Source: Cyclina sinensis
Lineage: Eukaryota > Mollusca > Bivalvia > Venerida > Veneridae
Assembly (NCBI GenBank): GCA_012932295.1
Contig: JAAONU010000019.1
Location: 29,551,913 to 29,615,912 of the forward strand
Direction of reading: 5' to 3'
DNA: 64,000 nt
A program made the translations under genes and the position numbers. Position 1 is the stretch's first letter, and every line of letters begins with the position of its first letter. Of this stretch, positions 1 to 12,059 are shown in pieces. Below the pieces are notes generated by a model. That model was not told where the DNA came from. It searched no databases and saw nothing but the letters and a program-made list of their open reading frames with translations.

Positions 1-2640
1 GGTCTACAGTGACCCCAGGGGCATACTACACACTATAATATTAATTTATTTGAGATCTGGGTCAAATGGTTTAAGACAAGCAGATTTTTCTAAGTTTTTC
101 ATTTTTGTTGCCATAGGATAAGAGTTCTGCATAGAATAGAATTCTTTGAAGAAATTTGGTAGAGCTTTAAACATCACTCTAAATCAAAGAAAAGTCCTGT
201 CAGCTGTGGTATAAAGTTAACATTTCAATGTTATATATTGAATGTGAGCAAGTCTACAATATTCCACTCATATTTTTGTGGTGGAAGTTCAAACATGATC
301 CTGATGGAATTAACAGGACTTTTGATATCATATCTGACATTGACCTTGGACAGAGTGAACCAAATTGTATGTTCTGCCTATCATGTGTCTATATATGTAT
401 ACTGAATATTTTTACGGAATTCTTCCTGCTGTTCAAGATACAGCACGAAAAATGAGGATAGACGATTTGAGTACTAACTGCCCCCTTCGGTCATATAAAG
501 TAAGATCTACATCGTATATCTGCAAATCAATAAAGAAATTTTGCTTTTTAATAGTATTTATTCTTTCATTTCTTGCTAAGTTCACAGATTTATAACATAC
601 AAAAATAACATACTTTACATAATATAATCTGCTTAAACAAAGCAAAGACCCACCAATAAGACAGGTCAATAAGAATCAGTTATAACCATGGGTCTTATTT
701 GTTCTGAATTTTAGTGTTTGGTTCATTCAAAATGCTAATTTTCACATGAGTTTATAATAATCAAAATAGTCATATTAGTGGGTCTTTACTGTACACTGTA
801 ACAAATAACAATAACTCGTACTACAATTAATCAAATAATTAAATGCATAAAGAAATAAATACTTCCACATGATAAAGTTCTAGCCATGCTTAAAACAATG
901 TTTCTGATTTTCAAACATCAAAATTTTTTAAAATCTATCTGGCAAAATACAATTGAGACAAGCATATCTACATTAATAACATATTTTAGGTGAATCTTGA
1001 AGGGAATGAAAAGTGCAATTGTTTAACAAGTTTGTAACAAATGCCTTCCAAATATTTTTTACAACACTGAAAAATTAATATTAGCTTTCAGATTTAAAAA
1101 GTTATAGTCAATGCACACCTAGCAACTTTACATCTAGTCAGAATTTAGGCAATAAGTCAATTGTACCTTATGACAAAATTTTATGAGATGAAATTTAAGC
1201 TTCATCTGATATAGTGTTGAAGTATTACCCTTATTCTGACTCTTAATTCACAGTTTGTATACATAACATGCCTGTATGATTTTATCTTTTCTTTAAAACA
1301 TTTTGAGAGAGCAGTGTATTCATAAAGGCACTGGAGTTTCAGGTATTTTTTACTTTGATAATTTACTTTGCACTGTTGCACAAATTGTGACAACAGGAGT
1401 TGGATGTCATTTTCAAGAACTGGATAATGAACTGAATCTGATTAGTAATTCTGTCTTGAATTTTCCACACTCTGGTGCATATATGAAATACAGTCTGAAT
1501 GAAACATGTATCAAAGGAATGTGAATGATAATTTAAGAATATACGCACATATCACAGCAAACATTTAAACCAAGATTTTCATGTTACAGGAAGTGTTACT
1601 ATGCCATTTTGAAGAGAACTTAAAACAATGACATTGCACAGCATGCAAAACATGATCTTAAGTTCAAGACTAGGTGTATGTTGCACTAATGGCAACTTTG
1701 TTGAGCTCACAATGTTTCTGTGTAAGTTAGAACCATAAAGAGATAAATTGCAATTATTGGTTTCGTTTGCAACAGTCCATCTTACAAGCAAATCTCAGGT
1801 TGACCTAGATACACATTGTGCCAAGTTGTTTAAAAACATGATGGAGTTTATAGCTCAGACAAAATGACCTGTGAGGACTTGATGCTCATTCACAGATCTC
1901 CATGGGAACTATGTTGCTCTCCTGCATGCAAGTTAAAAATAATGTTATCATAAAAAATGTTGATAAAATTCAGTCAGAATATATTTCAACAAAATTATAA
2001 ATAAAATAATAATACCCAGATCAAACCATTTATCAACAATATAAAATGGTATGGGCTCTGCATTTCTGTTTATTGTTTCATTTGCACCATCCCACTATTT
2101 ACAGTTTGTTTACCTTTACCAGTTAACCTTCTGACCTTTGTTTTAATAAAAGGTAAAGGTCAATATTTCTGTTTTTCTTCAACATGAATTTAGAATATGT
2201 TCATAAATTGCACGGCCCCTTTTAAGTCTTGAATTAATAACACTTATACAAACAATTTCTTTCTATTCATTATAATAATACATATTTTCAAGCAATGTGA
2301 ACTTTAATGATTTGAACTGAAATGAAAAAGAGAAAATACGACTTCAGACACATTTGATTATACGGTACCAATAATATATATCAGTCTATTATCAATCATT
2401 GCAAACAAAAGTTTAGAATATGCATTGATATCAAATGCTTTAATTAACAAGATGAGAAGATCCTGTGTTGGGTAAACACACATACCCCCAGAAGCATTCT
2501 TATCAGGAACTAAATTTAAGATTCCTATTGTTAAATGTTATAAACTTAACTCTGGATTTTGTACTGGTCAGTAAATTCATAACTCTGGTATTTGTACAAG
2601 CTAAAAAATGTCCAACATGCAAAAACAACAAAACAGGTTT
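1..2640. other. AT-rich non-coding DNA, no gene recognised
   Basis: I find no convincing exon on either strand; the open frames are short and low in complexity. Part may be the 3' UTR or downstream flank of the minus-strand RNF185 gene. A minus-strand AATAAA (read as TTTATT) lies at about 2067-2072 and an ATTAAA variant at about 3392-3397. Either could be the poly(A) signal, and the sequence alone does not choose between them. Confidence 0.5.
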
Positions 2641-3140
2641 ACCTATTCACTAAGTTCAGAAAGGATTACTGGAGAAAAAGAGTTGACACAGTTATGTAAC
2701 TTGAGAGTATCATGACCTTTTGTACTTATTAGTAAAAGTGTGAAGTGCCTACTTATTGCTATTTGTTGAAGTTGAAAAATATCCATCTTGCCAAAAAAAA
2801 AAAAGATTAACCATACCTACTTCCAAATGGCAAAAAGGGGAAAGTGGCTGCAACAGTTATGTCACTTGCTAGAATCATGGCCTTTGTATTGGTGTGTCTA
2901 GTATGAAGCCATTTGTACTAAATTTAGATATATTAGGTTAACCTTACATATTTTCAAAGTGCATAAAGGGGAAATTAGAGAAAAATGGACACAACAGTTA
3001 TGTAACTTGCCATGATCATGGCCTTTGTATGGGTAAGTAAGTGTGTATAGTATGAAAACATTGGTACTAGTAAAACTTAAGATATTCCAACTTGCGATTA
3101 ACCATATAGACTGATGGATGTTCAGTTCAATTACTATATG
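2640..3140. repeat. Three degenerate tandem monomers of about 145-160 bp
   Basis: The phrase GTTATGTAACTTG followed by ATCATGGCCTTTGTA recurs near 2691, 2852 and 2996, so the period is about 161 and then 144 bp. The monomers are diverged. Their length and style match the internal monomers of other dispersed elements in this window. They lie downstream of the RNF185 stop codon and could be transcribed in a long 3' UTR. Confidence 0.6.
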
Positions 3141-3871
3141 CCAGGAGCATAAAAATTTCAACAATCACATATAAAGCACAAGCACAAGAAAAATCTATCT
3201 AGGCTAAACATAGCCCAATTATTTGTAATTAAAAGAACTTGTATCTAGCTGAGGTAACAGGTTAAAATATTTACTCTCAAAGGAGACTTGCTCACTTGTG
3301 CAGTTAGAAATCTTTAAACATTCAAGACCTAAACTGCCCCCTGTTTACCTTCAACAATCTAAAACAAGTCTTTCGTGTAACAGCATGAATTTTTAATATG
3401 TGTGATCTAAACGTGTATGAAAGCCACAGACACGAGTTCACAGAATACAAAATGTGTAAATGAAAAATTTCTGTAAATATTTCATACCATAATGCAAAAT
3501 TAGTGACGTCATGTCATCTGGGAGGAAACAGTCAAGAAATGTGTTCCTCTTTATCATAACTGACAAAGCTTGCAGATACAGCACAACTTACATGTATCTT
3601 ATCTGAAACATAAGCAACTAAGATTAGCTTGTCCTTCACTATGGTGTAAGTAATTTTTATAAACATTAACATATTATAACCTATGCCTGTCTTGTGACAT
3701 AATAACATCTTTTATGGTTTCAAAACTGTTGAAATTACTATGTATATCCTGTTCATCTGCACGTTCAGACCTCTGAGAACTGACTTAGGCCCATAAGAAT
3801 CCCTCATGGGTGGGTTTTTTTTTGGGCATGTCTGTAAGTCTGGAAAACATCTGGTTAAGACGTTGTAAGCA

Positions 3872-6800
3872 TCAGGCAAGTATTAACCAAATAATGAAAA
3901 TTACTGCTACATATAAGAAAAATTTAGAAAGCATCTGTTCTTCCTGGTACTGAGGCGTCCCTGCTGGAGCTGGAATGGTAAAAAAGAAATAAATTATATG
4001 GTATACATGTATCTTCAAGGTACAGAGTGAATAATGGACAATCAATCAACCTGCTGTATATTTAAAATGACTGTTCAGTATTGCATGGTTTGAATTTCAC
4101 CAGCAGAGAGGGTCTCCAGCAACTTTCTGCATTCCAGACTCAGTGAAAATTTGTTTTGAATCCAGGAAGCAGTCAAATAGTAATAATATAAGTTGCAAGG
4201 ACTTGTTTCTCAGTTTATGTAAAGTAGGTAGTTTGAAAACTAGAATTTCTATGTTTATTATGCCTAAAAAAACCTGTACAAAAGTAATTTCAAGAACTTT
4301 GGGAACAAAGACTTATGTTATAGTGAAACTGACCAGATCTCTTCAAACATAGCCATTTATAAGATTTATGTAAATCTGTCTGACCCTAAAAAGTTCATCT
4401 TTTGCCCTTCTTATTTACCATGGAAGGTAACAAATGAAACTGTACAGCTAGACGTTAAAGAGTTTTAGACAAGTCTCATGTCCTGGTTTTCTTTCTAGTC
4501 AGGATCTCAAATTCACATTACGATTAGTATATCAAAGTAGTTGCCAGAGATAATAGACAGGTTTAGACCACTTCAAATGACACCTTGTTTCTGTATACAA
4601 ATTCATTTTAAAAGACAAGAGGTCACAAATTTAAGCCATACTTACGTGGACCAGGTCGGCCATCATTAAAATTAAACGTCGAAGCAAAAATACCAAATGG
4701 GAATGCACCAATACCAAAAGACATATGGAAACCTCCATCACCAAAACCAAATCCGGGAAAACCCTGAAACACATGATCATAATAAGCAATACATTGTAAA
4801 TATTTCAAATATTTTGTTTTCTGCATTTAACATAATTTTTACGCCAATTCACTTCCATATTAATGAACACATGTTTACCATTTATATGTCCCCTTTCCCA
4901 CATTCAAAATACAAACAAAACACTATCAAATTCAGGTATCCACTAAATCAGACATTCACAGAAATGTAACACAAGCTCTACAGCTTAAGTTTTATGCTAG
5001 AAATAAGGTTAAGGTAGTGTTTATAACAATAACCTTTATTTTCAGTGAACAAAAATAAGCTACACAGATTTTATACTTGACTGTGCAAATGATGATGTAT
5101 GTTGGTATTGCAGTGAATAAAACTTATCTGTCCCATTTGCATACTTCCCAGTACAGGAATGGAAATTGGTAACCACTGTCAAAAAGAAATGGTTTAAGTC
5201 TGCCAAAAAGATGTGTGTGACATACTGGGTTGCTGTTAAATACTTACACCTTGGGCTTCGGGCTCTGCCCTCTGTCCTTGAGGTCTAGGTGGTAACTTTT
5301 CTCTGAAAGCATAAAATGGGTGAAATGAAGTCAGAAGTACCAAATAATGCCATAAACAAATAATAACATTAATGAGTGTTGTTCTGTTTCATCAACTTAA
5401 ACTTAAGAACTGTAATCTTAAGTGATTCAGGTAGAAATACATAGAAAACCTTTCTTCTATTATTAAAGAACAGGCACTTGCAATAATATCCTTACTCCCA
5501 ACTTGCAACTTCAAAACTAGTTTAACACATACAAGTGAGACATTTCTACATATTTTTTCTTTTTCAATCTAGCATTTTAAAATCCTATACATTGCCTCAA
5601 AGACACTACTTATAAATATAATATTTCAGAAATGCGACGAAACCAGGTTTTCAACGACCAAGTTTTGATGTGACAGGAATTTGGAATGAAATATGGAAGT
5701 GAAGAAAAAATGATGCTGTTATTTTTGTTGCATGCAGATAGTGATCTATGTAGAGTTAGTAGAAATCCTGCCTCAAGCTGCCTCCTGATATAAGCTACCC
5801 ACACACCAAGTTTGGCGTCAACAGGCCAAAGCTAACTCAAGTTATTGAGCGGAAACTGAACTTCTTTTTTTAGCAACAGTGATTTTGACCTTGATCACAG
5901 ACACCTGAATAGCAATCCCAAGCTGCCTCTAAATAAGCTACCCACACACAAAGTTTGGTGTCAATAGGCCAAAGCAAACTCAAGTTATTGAGTGGAAACT
6001 GAATTTCTATTTTTAGCAACAATGACCTTGACCTTGATTACAGACACCTGGATAGCAATCCCAAGCTGCATCTTGATATAAGCTACCCACACACTACTGA
6101 CCAAGTTTGGTGTCAATAGGCCAAAGCAAACTCAAGTTATTGAGCGGAAACCAAAAGTTGACGCCCACCCACTGACTTCACCATTACAATTACCGGTTTT
6201 TGTTGAAAACCTGGTTAAAAATACTGATAAGAGAAATTTTCTTAAATTCCAGCCACTAGTAACTGCTAGGAAGTGTCTGACCAAGCCACTACTGGACTGA
6301 AAATGCAACCACAGCCCTGTCTCACATCCTCCTAATTTACTATTACAGATCTCAGAAAGTTTTGTTTGAAATTTGTCTACAGGCTTTACATTTAATGTTA
6401 CCAAAATGAATGGAATATATCATACCTAGGATCTTTATTATCTGTACTACCTCGACCATAAATTGGCACAACCTTGTCTTTTGATATCCCTGCTTTACAC
6501 ACAGGGCATGTCTGTCTGTTTGGTCTGGTCTCCAACCACTGATGTAAACATGGCCAACTGAAATCAACAACCACAAAAAATCAAAAATAAGGTGAACATC
6601 ATTAAAACTTGATTCTTGTGGAACAGTATTAAACTCAAAAACGAAGTAGCCGGATCCAGTTTTTATGGAAAAAGCATGTTGTAATTCCTGCTTTAAAGAG
6701 CACCGTCTGAAGCTTGTGAAGTGATGTAATGTGTATATCAGAAGAATTTAATGGAAAATTCTTTTTGCTCAATGCTACAGGTTATACCTTTTATTTAGGA

Positions 6801-9800
6801 ACCAACTGAAGTTTGAGACCCAATATATCATGCATGTACAGATCATAGGTCGTAAGACCAACAAATGATATTGTGTATTTTTAAGTCAACTGTCAAAACA
6901 TTTTACACATCCAAATGTAGGCAGGCTAAACACATGAGAATAATTAGAGTAAGTAAATATGAAATTTCACTTGACAAATTAGAATTTCAGTCAACTGAAT
7001 GCAAAAAGAAAGCGGTAGGTTCACAAGCAGTACTGTACATTGTCTGCTGTATGTATTATTTACTTTCTTTAATGATTCTGACCATGTACGTGTCAGCAGC
7101 TTATTGGCTGAAACCATTTCAATGCTGAAAATTTGCCCCACCTACTGTACCTGTAGGCGAAGCAAATCCCTTTCAAGTCCAGCAACTACACTGATTAACA
7201 ACATGTTAGTCAAATATTTCTCACGGGTCAAATATGACTTGCGAGCTGATTTCATGATGGGTCAAATGAGTGTATCTGAGAATTTTCACGGGTCAAGACC
7301 CAATACATCGAGTCAAACAAACACCCTGCTTCAGTCTAAAAGAATCCTGTACTACGTTACTTAAAATGAATATTTTCAGCTTAAACCACTTATAAAGTTA
7401 CACAAGTAGGGGTTAAAATTAATAATGTTAGTTTAAATTTTGTCAACCTTGCAACACAAAAATAATAGTGTCAACACTAAGTGTTTTCAAACTGTGATTG
7501 GAAATTGTCTTTTACCGAACACTCTCCTACTTTTAGCGAGAAGTTAGCATCTGATGAACCAGCTTGCACATTTCATCTGTCAAAAAAGGGTATCACCAGT
7601 AACTGGTATTTGCCAGTACTTGGTATATCCTAGAGTACACAGTTTCGACGCACCTAAGAAACAAAGCTTCACTGAATGGAACAGTAAGAATAAAACAAAG
7701 AAAATACCCTTGCCATGGAATTTTTATTCATTCATTGAAAGATTCATGTAGTTATCAAGCGAGTGTAATTGAAATTCAAAGAATTAATTCAAATTTTAAC
7801 AGGTAAAGGTCACCAACATGGCGGAAAAGAGAGTACAATAAAACAAAGCACTTGATTGGTTTCTAAAAATACACGTTATAAAGATTGGAATTCCACTTGC
7901 AGCAACTGCTACAACAATTTTATGGCAGTGCGAGACAGTTTACAAATGAAATAAAAAAAGCTTAAAATAAATCATGATTATTTTATCCTACTGAAACATT
8001 GTGAATGAAATTTGATTTCAGGTGGTGATAACATTTACATAAGTTACATAAGCTTAAGATAACTGCTCAGTTAAATAGAGTAGTTAATTAACTAAATAAA
8101 TTAATAATAATAATTGAATAAGTAAGCATTAACAATAATTATTGTAGGTAACGGGTAAAAATACAGCTGAAAACTAAAAATAAAAAAAAGAAGGATAGAA
8201 GATTTGCATCAGTCAGGCCTCGCTAATGTTTCGGGTAACAAGTACATGTTGCTTAACAGTGGTTTTCTTTTTATGTTAATCACATGAAAAGTCATATCGC
8301 AGTCACGTGACCTTAAAAATATCACAGAAACGAAGTTGGATGCGCACAATTTCCTTCTACAATGTTTTCTGTGAATTTGGGCTGCTTTTAGTCCTGCCAA
8401 TAAAAGTAATTAGAAAAAAAAGTGATTTAATGTAATTCATCGGAAAATCTATAAAAAAAAAAGGCAGTGTCTAGAGGTACGGATCCGTACCCCTAGACCG
8501 GCAGTCTAGAGGTACGGATCCGTACCTCTAGACAATACTACTAGGAATGTCTAGGGGTACGGACCTTTTTTAATATATAATTAAACATTAATTTACGTTA
8601 GAAGAAACTCGGTTATAGTGGTTTTGACAGTTTTTAGTGTTTAACAGACTAAAATTATCTATGAGTGGCAATGACTTCGATTTTCAGTTCCCGTTTCTGA
8701 CGATAAAATGCGAGTAATCCGGAATCCAAATTTGCTTACGAAAAGAGGAACATATCGGTGTCATCTATTTTCAAACAGAGAACGTTCAGTTATAACTGAA
8801 CCTAAATGTTTGTGACAAATGACAATGAAAAGTTCACTTAAACCTATTTGTGATACATACCTATGATTTGCTGTAGATTTTTTTACCTTTAAAGATCCTT
8901 GTTGTCCAGCATGCTCATTAACACTGACAATTTGAGAAGGTATCTCTTCGAGTAACGTGTATAGTCCTGAAAAGGACTTTAAAGTAGTCAGTACTACTTA
9001 CTTCGCTGTCATGGTAAGCAGCACGTCTCTGATACTCTTAGAGAAGTATTTCTCTTGAGATTGACGGAGATGGACTTTATCTGCCATGTCTATGGCGTAA
9101 TTGCTCATCAGTCGATCGTTGTGGTACCAGACTTTATCTTTATGCATTTTAAGGATCTTGTTTAGTCTCTTCCTGCTTGTGTTGTAATTACGGTCATGTC
9201 TGGGGAACAAAGCTCCAAACATTACCTCTTTTACACCCCGACTTTTAAGGTCGTTGTATATTTTCAAAAGTGAGTACATGAGATAGTGGTTGTTACAAAG
9301 TCCACGCAGGCAAGCTATAGACTTATAATTGCGCAATTAGTGTCGTTATCATTTATAATTGCGCAATTGGTATCATTTTTCATGCGCAGGTATAACTACA
9401 GTACCTAAAACGTCTTCTTGGTTCTGCAGAGGCTGTCGTTCGGGAAACATTCCCAGTCTGTTGTAAGCGAGCTACCTTCAGGTTGCCAACATCAGACTAG
9501 GAAACTTCTTTGTGTTATCCGAATAAAACGTGTGCCAGTCTGATGTCAGTGAGATACCTTCGGGTTGCCAACATCAGACTGACATTGTAAATAGAACTCA
9601 AAAACCATGTAAATAGTGACTGTAAAAATAACAATGTACATAGTGACTGTTATTAAAAAAAAGCATCAACTTGAATGAACTTTTACTAGAAAAATGTGGA
9701 AAAAATGTATATAATGACTGTAAAAAATCTAAGGCAAATCATAAATATGCAACATTAATAGGTTTATGTGAACTTTTCTTTGCGATAGAACTACATAGAA

Positions 9801-10703
9801 TCATAAAAAGCAATGTAAGTACTTATTTCATTAGCTCATTCGGTCTTATCGGCTAAAAAAAGGGCCAAGAAGAGAGTTCCTCCACGTGGTGTGGCCTGAA
9901 TGTAGCTGAACCTGGATGTAGCATTAGAATGTCAGAAGCTATATAAACGGTCATTTGTCACGAACATTTAGGTTCAGCTACATATGTATAACTGAACAAT
10001 CTCTGTTTGAAAATAGATGACAACGATATGTTCCTCTTTTCGTAAGCAAATTTGGATTCCGGATTACTCGCATTATATCGTCGGAAACGGGAACTGAAAC
10101 TCGAAGTCATTGCCACTCTTAGATTATTTTAGTCTGTTAAACACTAAAAACTGTCAAAACCACTATAACCGAGTGTCTTCTAATGTAAATTAATGTTTAA
10201 TTATATATTAAAAAAGGTCCGTACCCCTAGACATTCCTAGTAGTATTGTCTAGAGGTACGGATCCGTACCTCTAGACTGCCGGTCTAGGAGTACAGATCC
10301 GTACCTCTAGACACTGCCAAAAAAAAAGTACATAAAAATATCTCATTCTCACATTTTCGCGTGAAATCAAAACACCATCTATTGATAGAACAAAATCATA
10401 GAGAGTGACGTCACGGGATTTCCCCTTAGCCGAAAGCGAGGTCAAAACTAAAATGGCGTCGAAATAGTGTTGCGTCGAAATAGAGTACTCAACGATACCA
10501 TAATGAAACTACCTAATGCTATGAAGTTTGATAGAGGCTGTTTAATAACAACTGTACCAAAATAAATGTCCACACATGCTAACTACGGCATCCCTTGCAG
10601 TATCCAAGCATATGTTACACTCATACACAGAGTTCTCTGGCTCTTGCCCTTCATTCCTTTCACCACCTTCAGCACCAGCAGGGCTGGACGTTGCTCCACT
10701 CAT
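3872..10703 (-). CDS. RNF185: RNF185-type membrane-anchored RING E3 ubiquitin ligase, 5 coding exons, 182 aa
   Basis: Coding exons on the minus strand, in order: 10703-10558, 6557-6426, 5302-5248, 4763-4646 and 3969-3872. All introns are GT-AG, and the exons sum to 549 nt including TGA. The N-terminal 25 residues are Ser/Gly/Glu-rich. A C3HC4 RING follows with C29, C32, C44, H46, C49, C52, C66 and C69, split by intron 1 inside the C49 codon. Next comes a PRPQGQR linker, the family-typical block [20 protein letters not shown], and a C-terminal hydrophobic anchor at residues 163-182 ending at the stop. Human RNF185 is 192 aa with the same order. Known family role: E3 ligase anchored in the ER or mitochondrial membrane, working in ERAD and mitophagy. 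RNF5 is the close paralogue; the [19 protein letters not shown] block fits RNF185/RNF5 generally. The ATG is the first in-frame one. An AG at -2 (TTTTTAG|a) leaves open a 5' UTR intron. Confidence 0.95.
5638..6216. repeat. Dispersed element with inverted ends AACCAGGTTTTCAAC and three internal monomers, in RNF185 intron 2
   Basis: The left end near 5639-5655 reads GAAACCAGGTTTTCAAC, and the right end near 6200-6215 is its complement, GTTGAAAACCTGGTT. Between them a unit starting AAGCTGCCTC..AAGCTACCC recurs at about 5774, 5920 and 6064 (period about 145 bp). Each copy carries 'CAAGTTATTGAGCGGAAACTGA' or a close variant. The same terminal motif bounds the element at 44338-45240, so this is one dispersed family. 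It is non-coding. Confidence 0.65.
8998..9336 (-). CDS. ORF inside foldback element A, resembling the C-terminal part of an SGNH/GDSL-type hydrolase
   Basis: This is 112 codons from ATG to TAA. The pattern fits the second half of SGNH-like domains found in many invertebrate transposon-associated proteins. It has an amphipathic helix (about residues 18-34, [17 protein letters not shown]), then a strand and 'LFPR' (45-48), then '[13 protein letters not shown]' (51-63), and a late 'D..HL' (around 85-90) where the family's catalytic Asp-His block sits. The Ser-containing first block (GDS) is not present. The frame is therefore either a truncated domain or an exon whose partner lies outside the ORF. 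Assignment is by motif shape only. It is the only sizeable ORF between the two TIRs. Confidence 0.4.
   Translation of the reverse strand: MRNYKSIACLRGLCNNHYLMYSLLKIYNDLKSRGVKEVMFGALFPRHDRNYNTSRKRLNKILKMHKDKVWYHNDRLMSNYAIDMADKVHLRQSQEKYFSKSIRDVLLTMTAK
9425..9590. repeat. Two tandem hairpin units inside element A
   Basis: Two direct copies share TACCTTC(A/G)GGTTGCCAACATCAGACT, at about 9470-9500 and 9551-9580. In the second copy the flanks CAGTCTGATGT and ACATCAGACTG are inverted, so the unit can fold into a hairpin. It may be a remnant of a smaller insertion inside the transposon. Confidence 0.5.
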
Positions 10704-10947
10704 TCTAAAAATTTATTAACAGTGGGTATAATCGTCACCGATATTTCTGAATTTTCACGACAGGATAATGTACTCTTGAGAGAAATTCACTAAATATGTT
10801 TGAAATATGGGTTTTTAATGTAAAAAGTTCCTTCTGAAATGCGCGTGTAAAGTGTATTTAGAAGAAGTCTGCGGAAACTGTCAAATTGGCGATGTTTTGG
10901 TTTTCTGAACGTGTCAATACGCATGCGCTGTTTTCGTTTTTCTGTCG

Positions 10948-11480
10948 GTGATTGAAGGCGAGGGGAAAATCCCGGGATCCGGGACCCGGGACGCCCGGGA
11001 TCCGGGATCGTATTAAACATATAAGGAAACAATAAACAGTGTTGGTTTTGGTATTTGATGTAATTTGTGGCAATAAAAAAAGTTACATTATTTGATTTAT
11101 GTGATAATGAAATAAACAAAAGTTTATTCAAAACCTATTTTGCTTAGATATTTTTTTAAATTACCACGTACATTTGGTAATGCTTTATTAAGAATTTCAA
11201 TACGATATTAAAATACTAATATAATGATAAAAAGAATGTCGCAACTTTATCCAATATAAAAAATAAAATCCATCAACGATAAAATTAATTTACTGGAAAA
11301 AAAGATTTTCACGCCTATACTCTACATGCTTATCTCTAACAAAAGGCAAGCGATAATCGATAATTTATCGATGACACTTATGGCAGGTGGTGTATTCCGG
11401 TATTACTATATGTTTAATACGATCCCGGATCCCGGCTTTTGTAAAGACGATCCCGGGATTTTCCCCTCGCCGTGATTGAA
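10948..11480. mobile_element. Foldback DNA transposon C, 515 bp, with 9-bp target duplication GTGATTGAA
   Basis: The element proper is 10957-11471. It starts GGCGAGGGGAAAATCCCGGG and ends with the complement. The identical 9-mer GTGATTGAA abuts both ends (10948-10956 and 11472-11480). The left TIR holds tandem GC-rich palindromic units around CCCGGGATCCGGG (10970-11010). The right end has a shorter series interrupted by CTTTTGTAAAGACG. The interior is AT-rich and non-coding. Its left boundary lies about 250 bp upstream of the RNF185 start codon, so it sits in or next to that gene's promoter or 5' UTR. Confidence 0.88.
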
Positions 11481-12059
11481 AGAAATACAGGTTGAGACAA
11501 TAATGCTAATAGGTCTGGCTCCACTAAATTATACTGTCGGGCATTTGTCAGTTTTCAGGGAAATTGCGGAGCAGTATCTTATCTGAATAATAATCAAATA
11601 AGCGAGTGTGATTATCAAATTATTGGTATCATACAAATTTCATTAATCACACTTATGGCGAATTGTTTTAAAACTGTGACGAATTGTCATTGATACGTGA
11701 TGAATGATTATTTGCAGAATTGTGACAATACCTGAAATTACCAGGTTGAGAATTCTGTGCAATTAGGAATTATCACTAATTCAGCAGTCAGGTTCTTCCA
11801 CTGGGAAAAATTAGAAATGATCAAATCTTAACTTGTTCAAATAACATTAACTGAATGAAAATCATGAGACAAAATTGTGCGAAATCCTTAAAGAAACAAT
11901 ATACGTTTGCTTGAAATCAACTGTTTTAAGTCTTAATATTATAGAAATGAAGAAGAAGAAATAGCATTATTTTGAATGGTCACATTCACTTCTGAAAATC
12001 CTCTTCTATTTTATTTCTTTTATTTAGAAAAGTAACAAGTTTTGCGAGGAATTAATATT
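11481..12059. other. Non-coding spacer, nothing recognised
   Basis: AT-rich sequence between transposon C and the RT pseudogene. No exon, repeat structure or RNA gene is visible. Confidence 0.5.

Larger units (their letters stand above)
8463..10318. mobile_element. Foldback DNA transposon A, 1.86 kb, long TIRs built of palindromes, in RNF185 intron 1
   Basis: Both ends read GGCAGTGTCTAGAGG / CCTCTAGACACTGCC. The inverted repeats span about 360 bp: 8463-8822 on the left and about 9951-10318 on the right. The outer part of the left TIR holds a near-perfect 30-bp palindrome at 8469-8498, a perfect one at 8504-8533 (both centred on GGATCC), then a half copy. Flanks are runs of A on both sides (at least 9), consistent with the clean 9-bp duplications of elements B and C but not proof because the run is homopolymeric. 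Long TIRs made of short repeats with 9-bp duplications are known for foldback/MuDR-type elements; assignment here is inference. One ORF inside (8998-9336, minus) lacks transposase motifs, so the element appears non-autonomous. Confidence 0.85.

Noticed and set aside
4697..4969. 90-codon plus-strand frame
   Set aside because: It is antisense to RNF185 exon 4 and continues into AT-rich intron.
10790..11131. 113- and 71-codon minus-strand frames with GRPGSRIPG-like peptides
   Set aside because: They cross the palindromic TIR of element C; the Gly/Pro/Arg run is a translation of CCCGGGATCC units.
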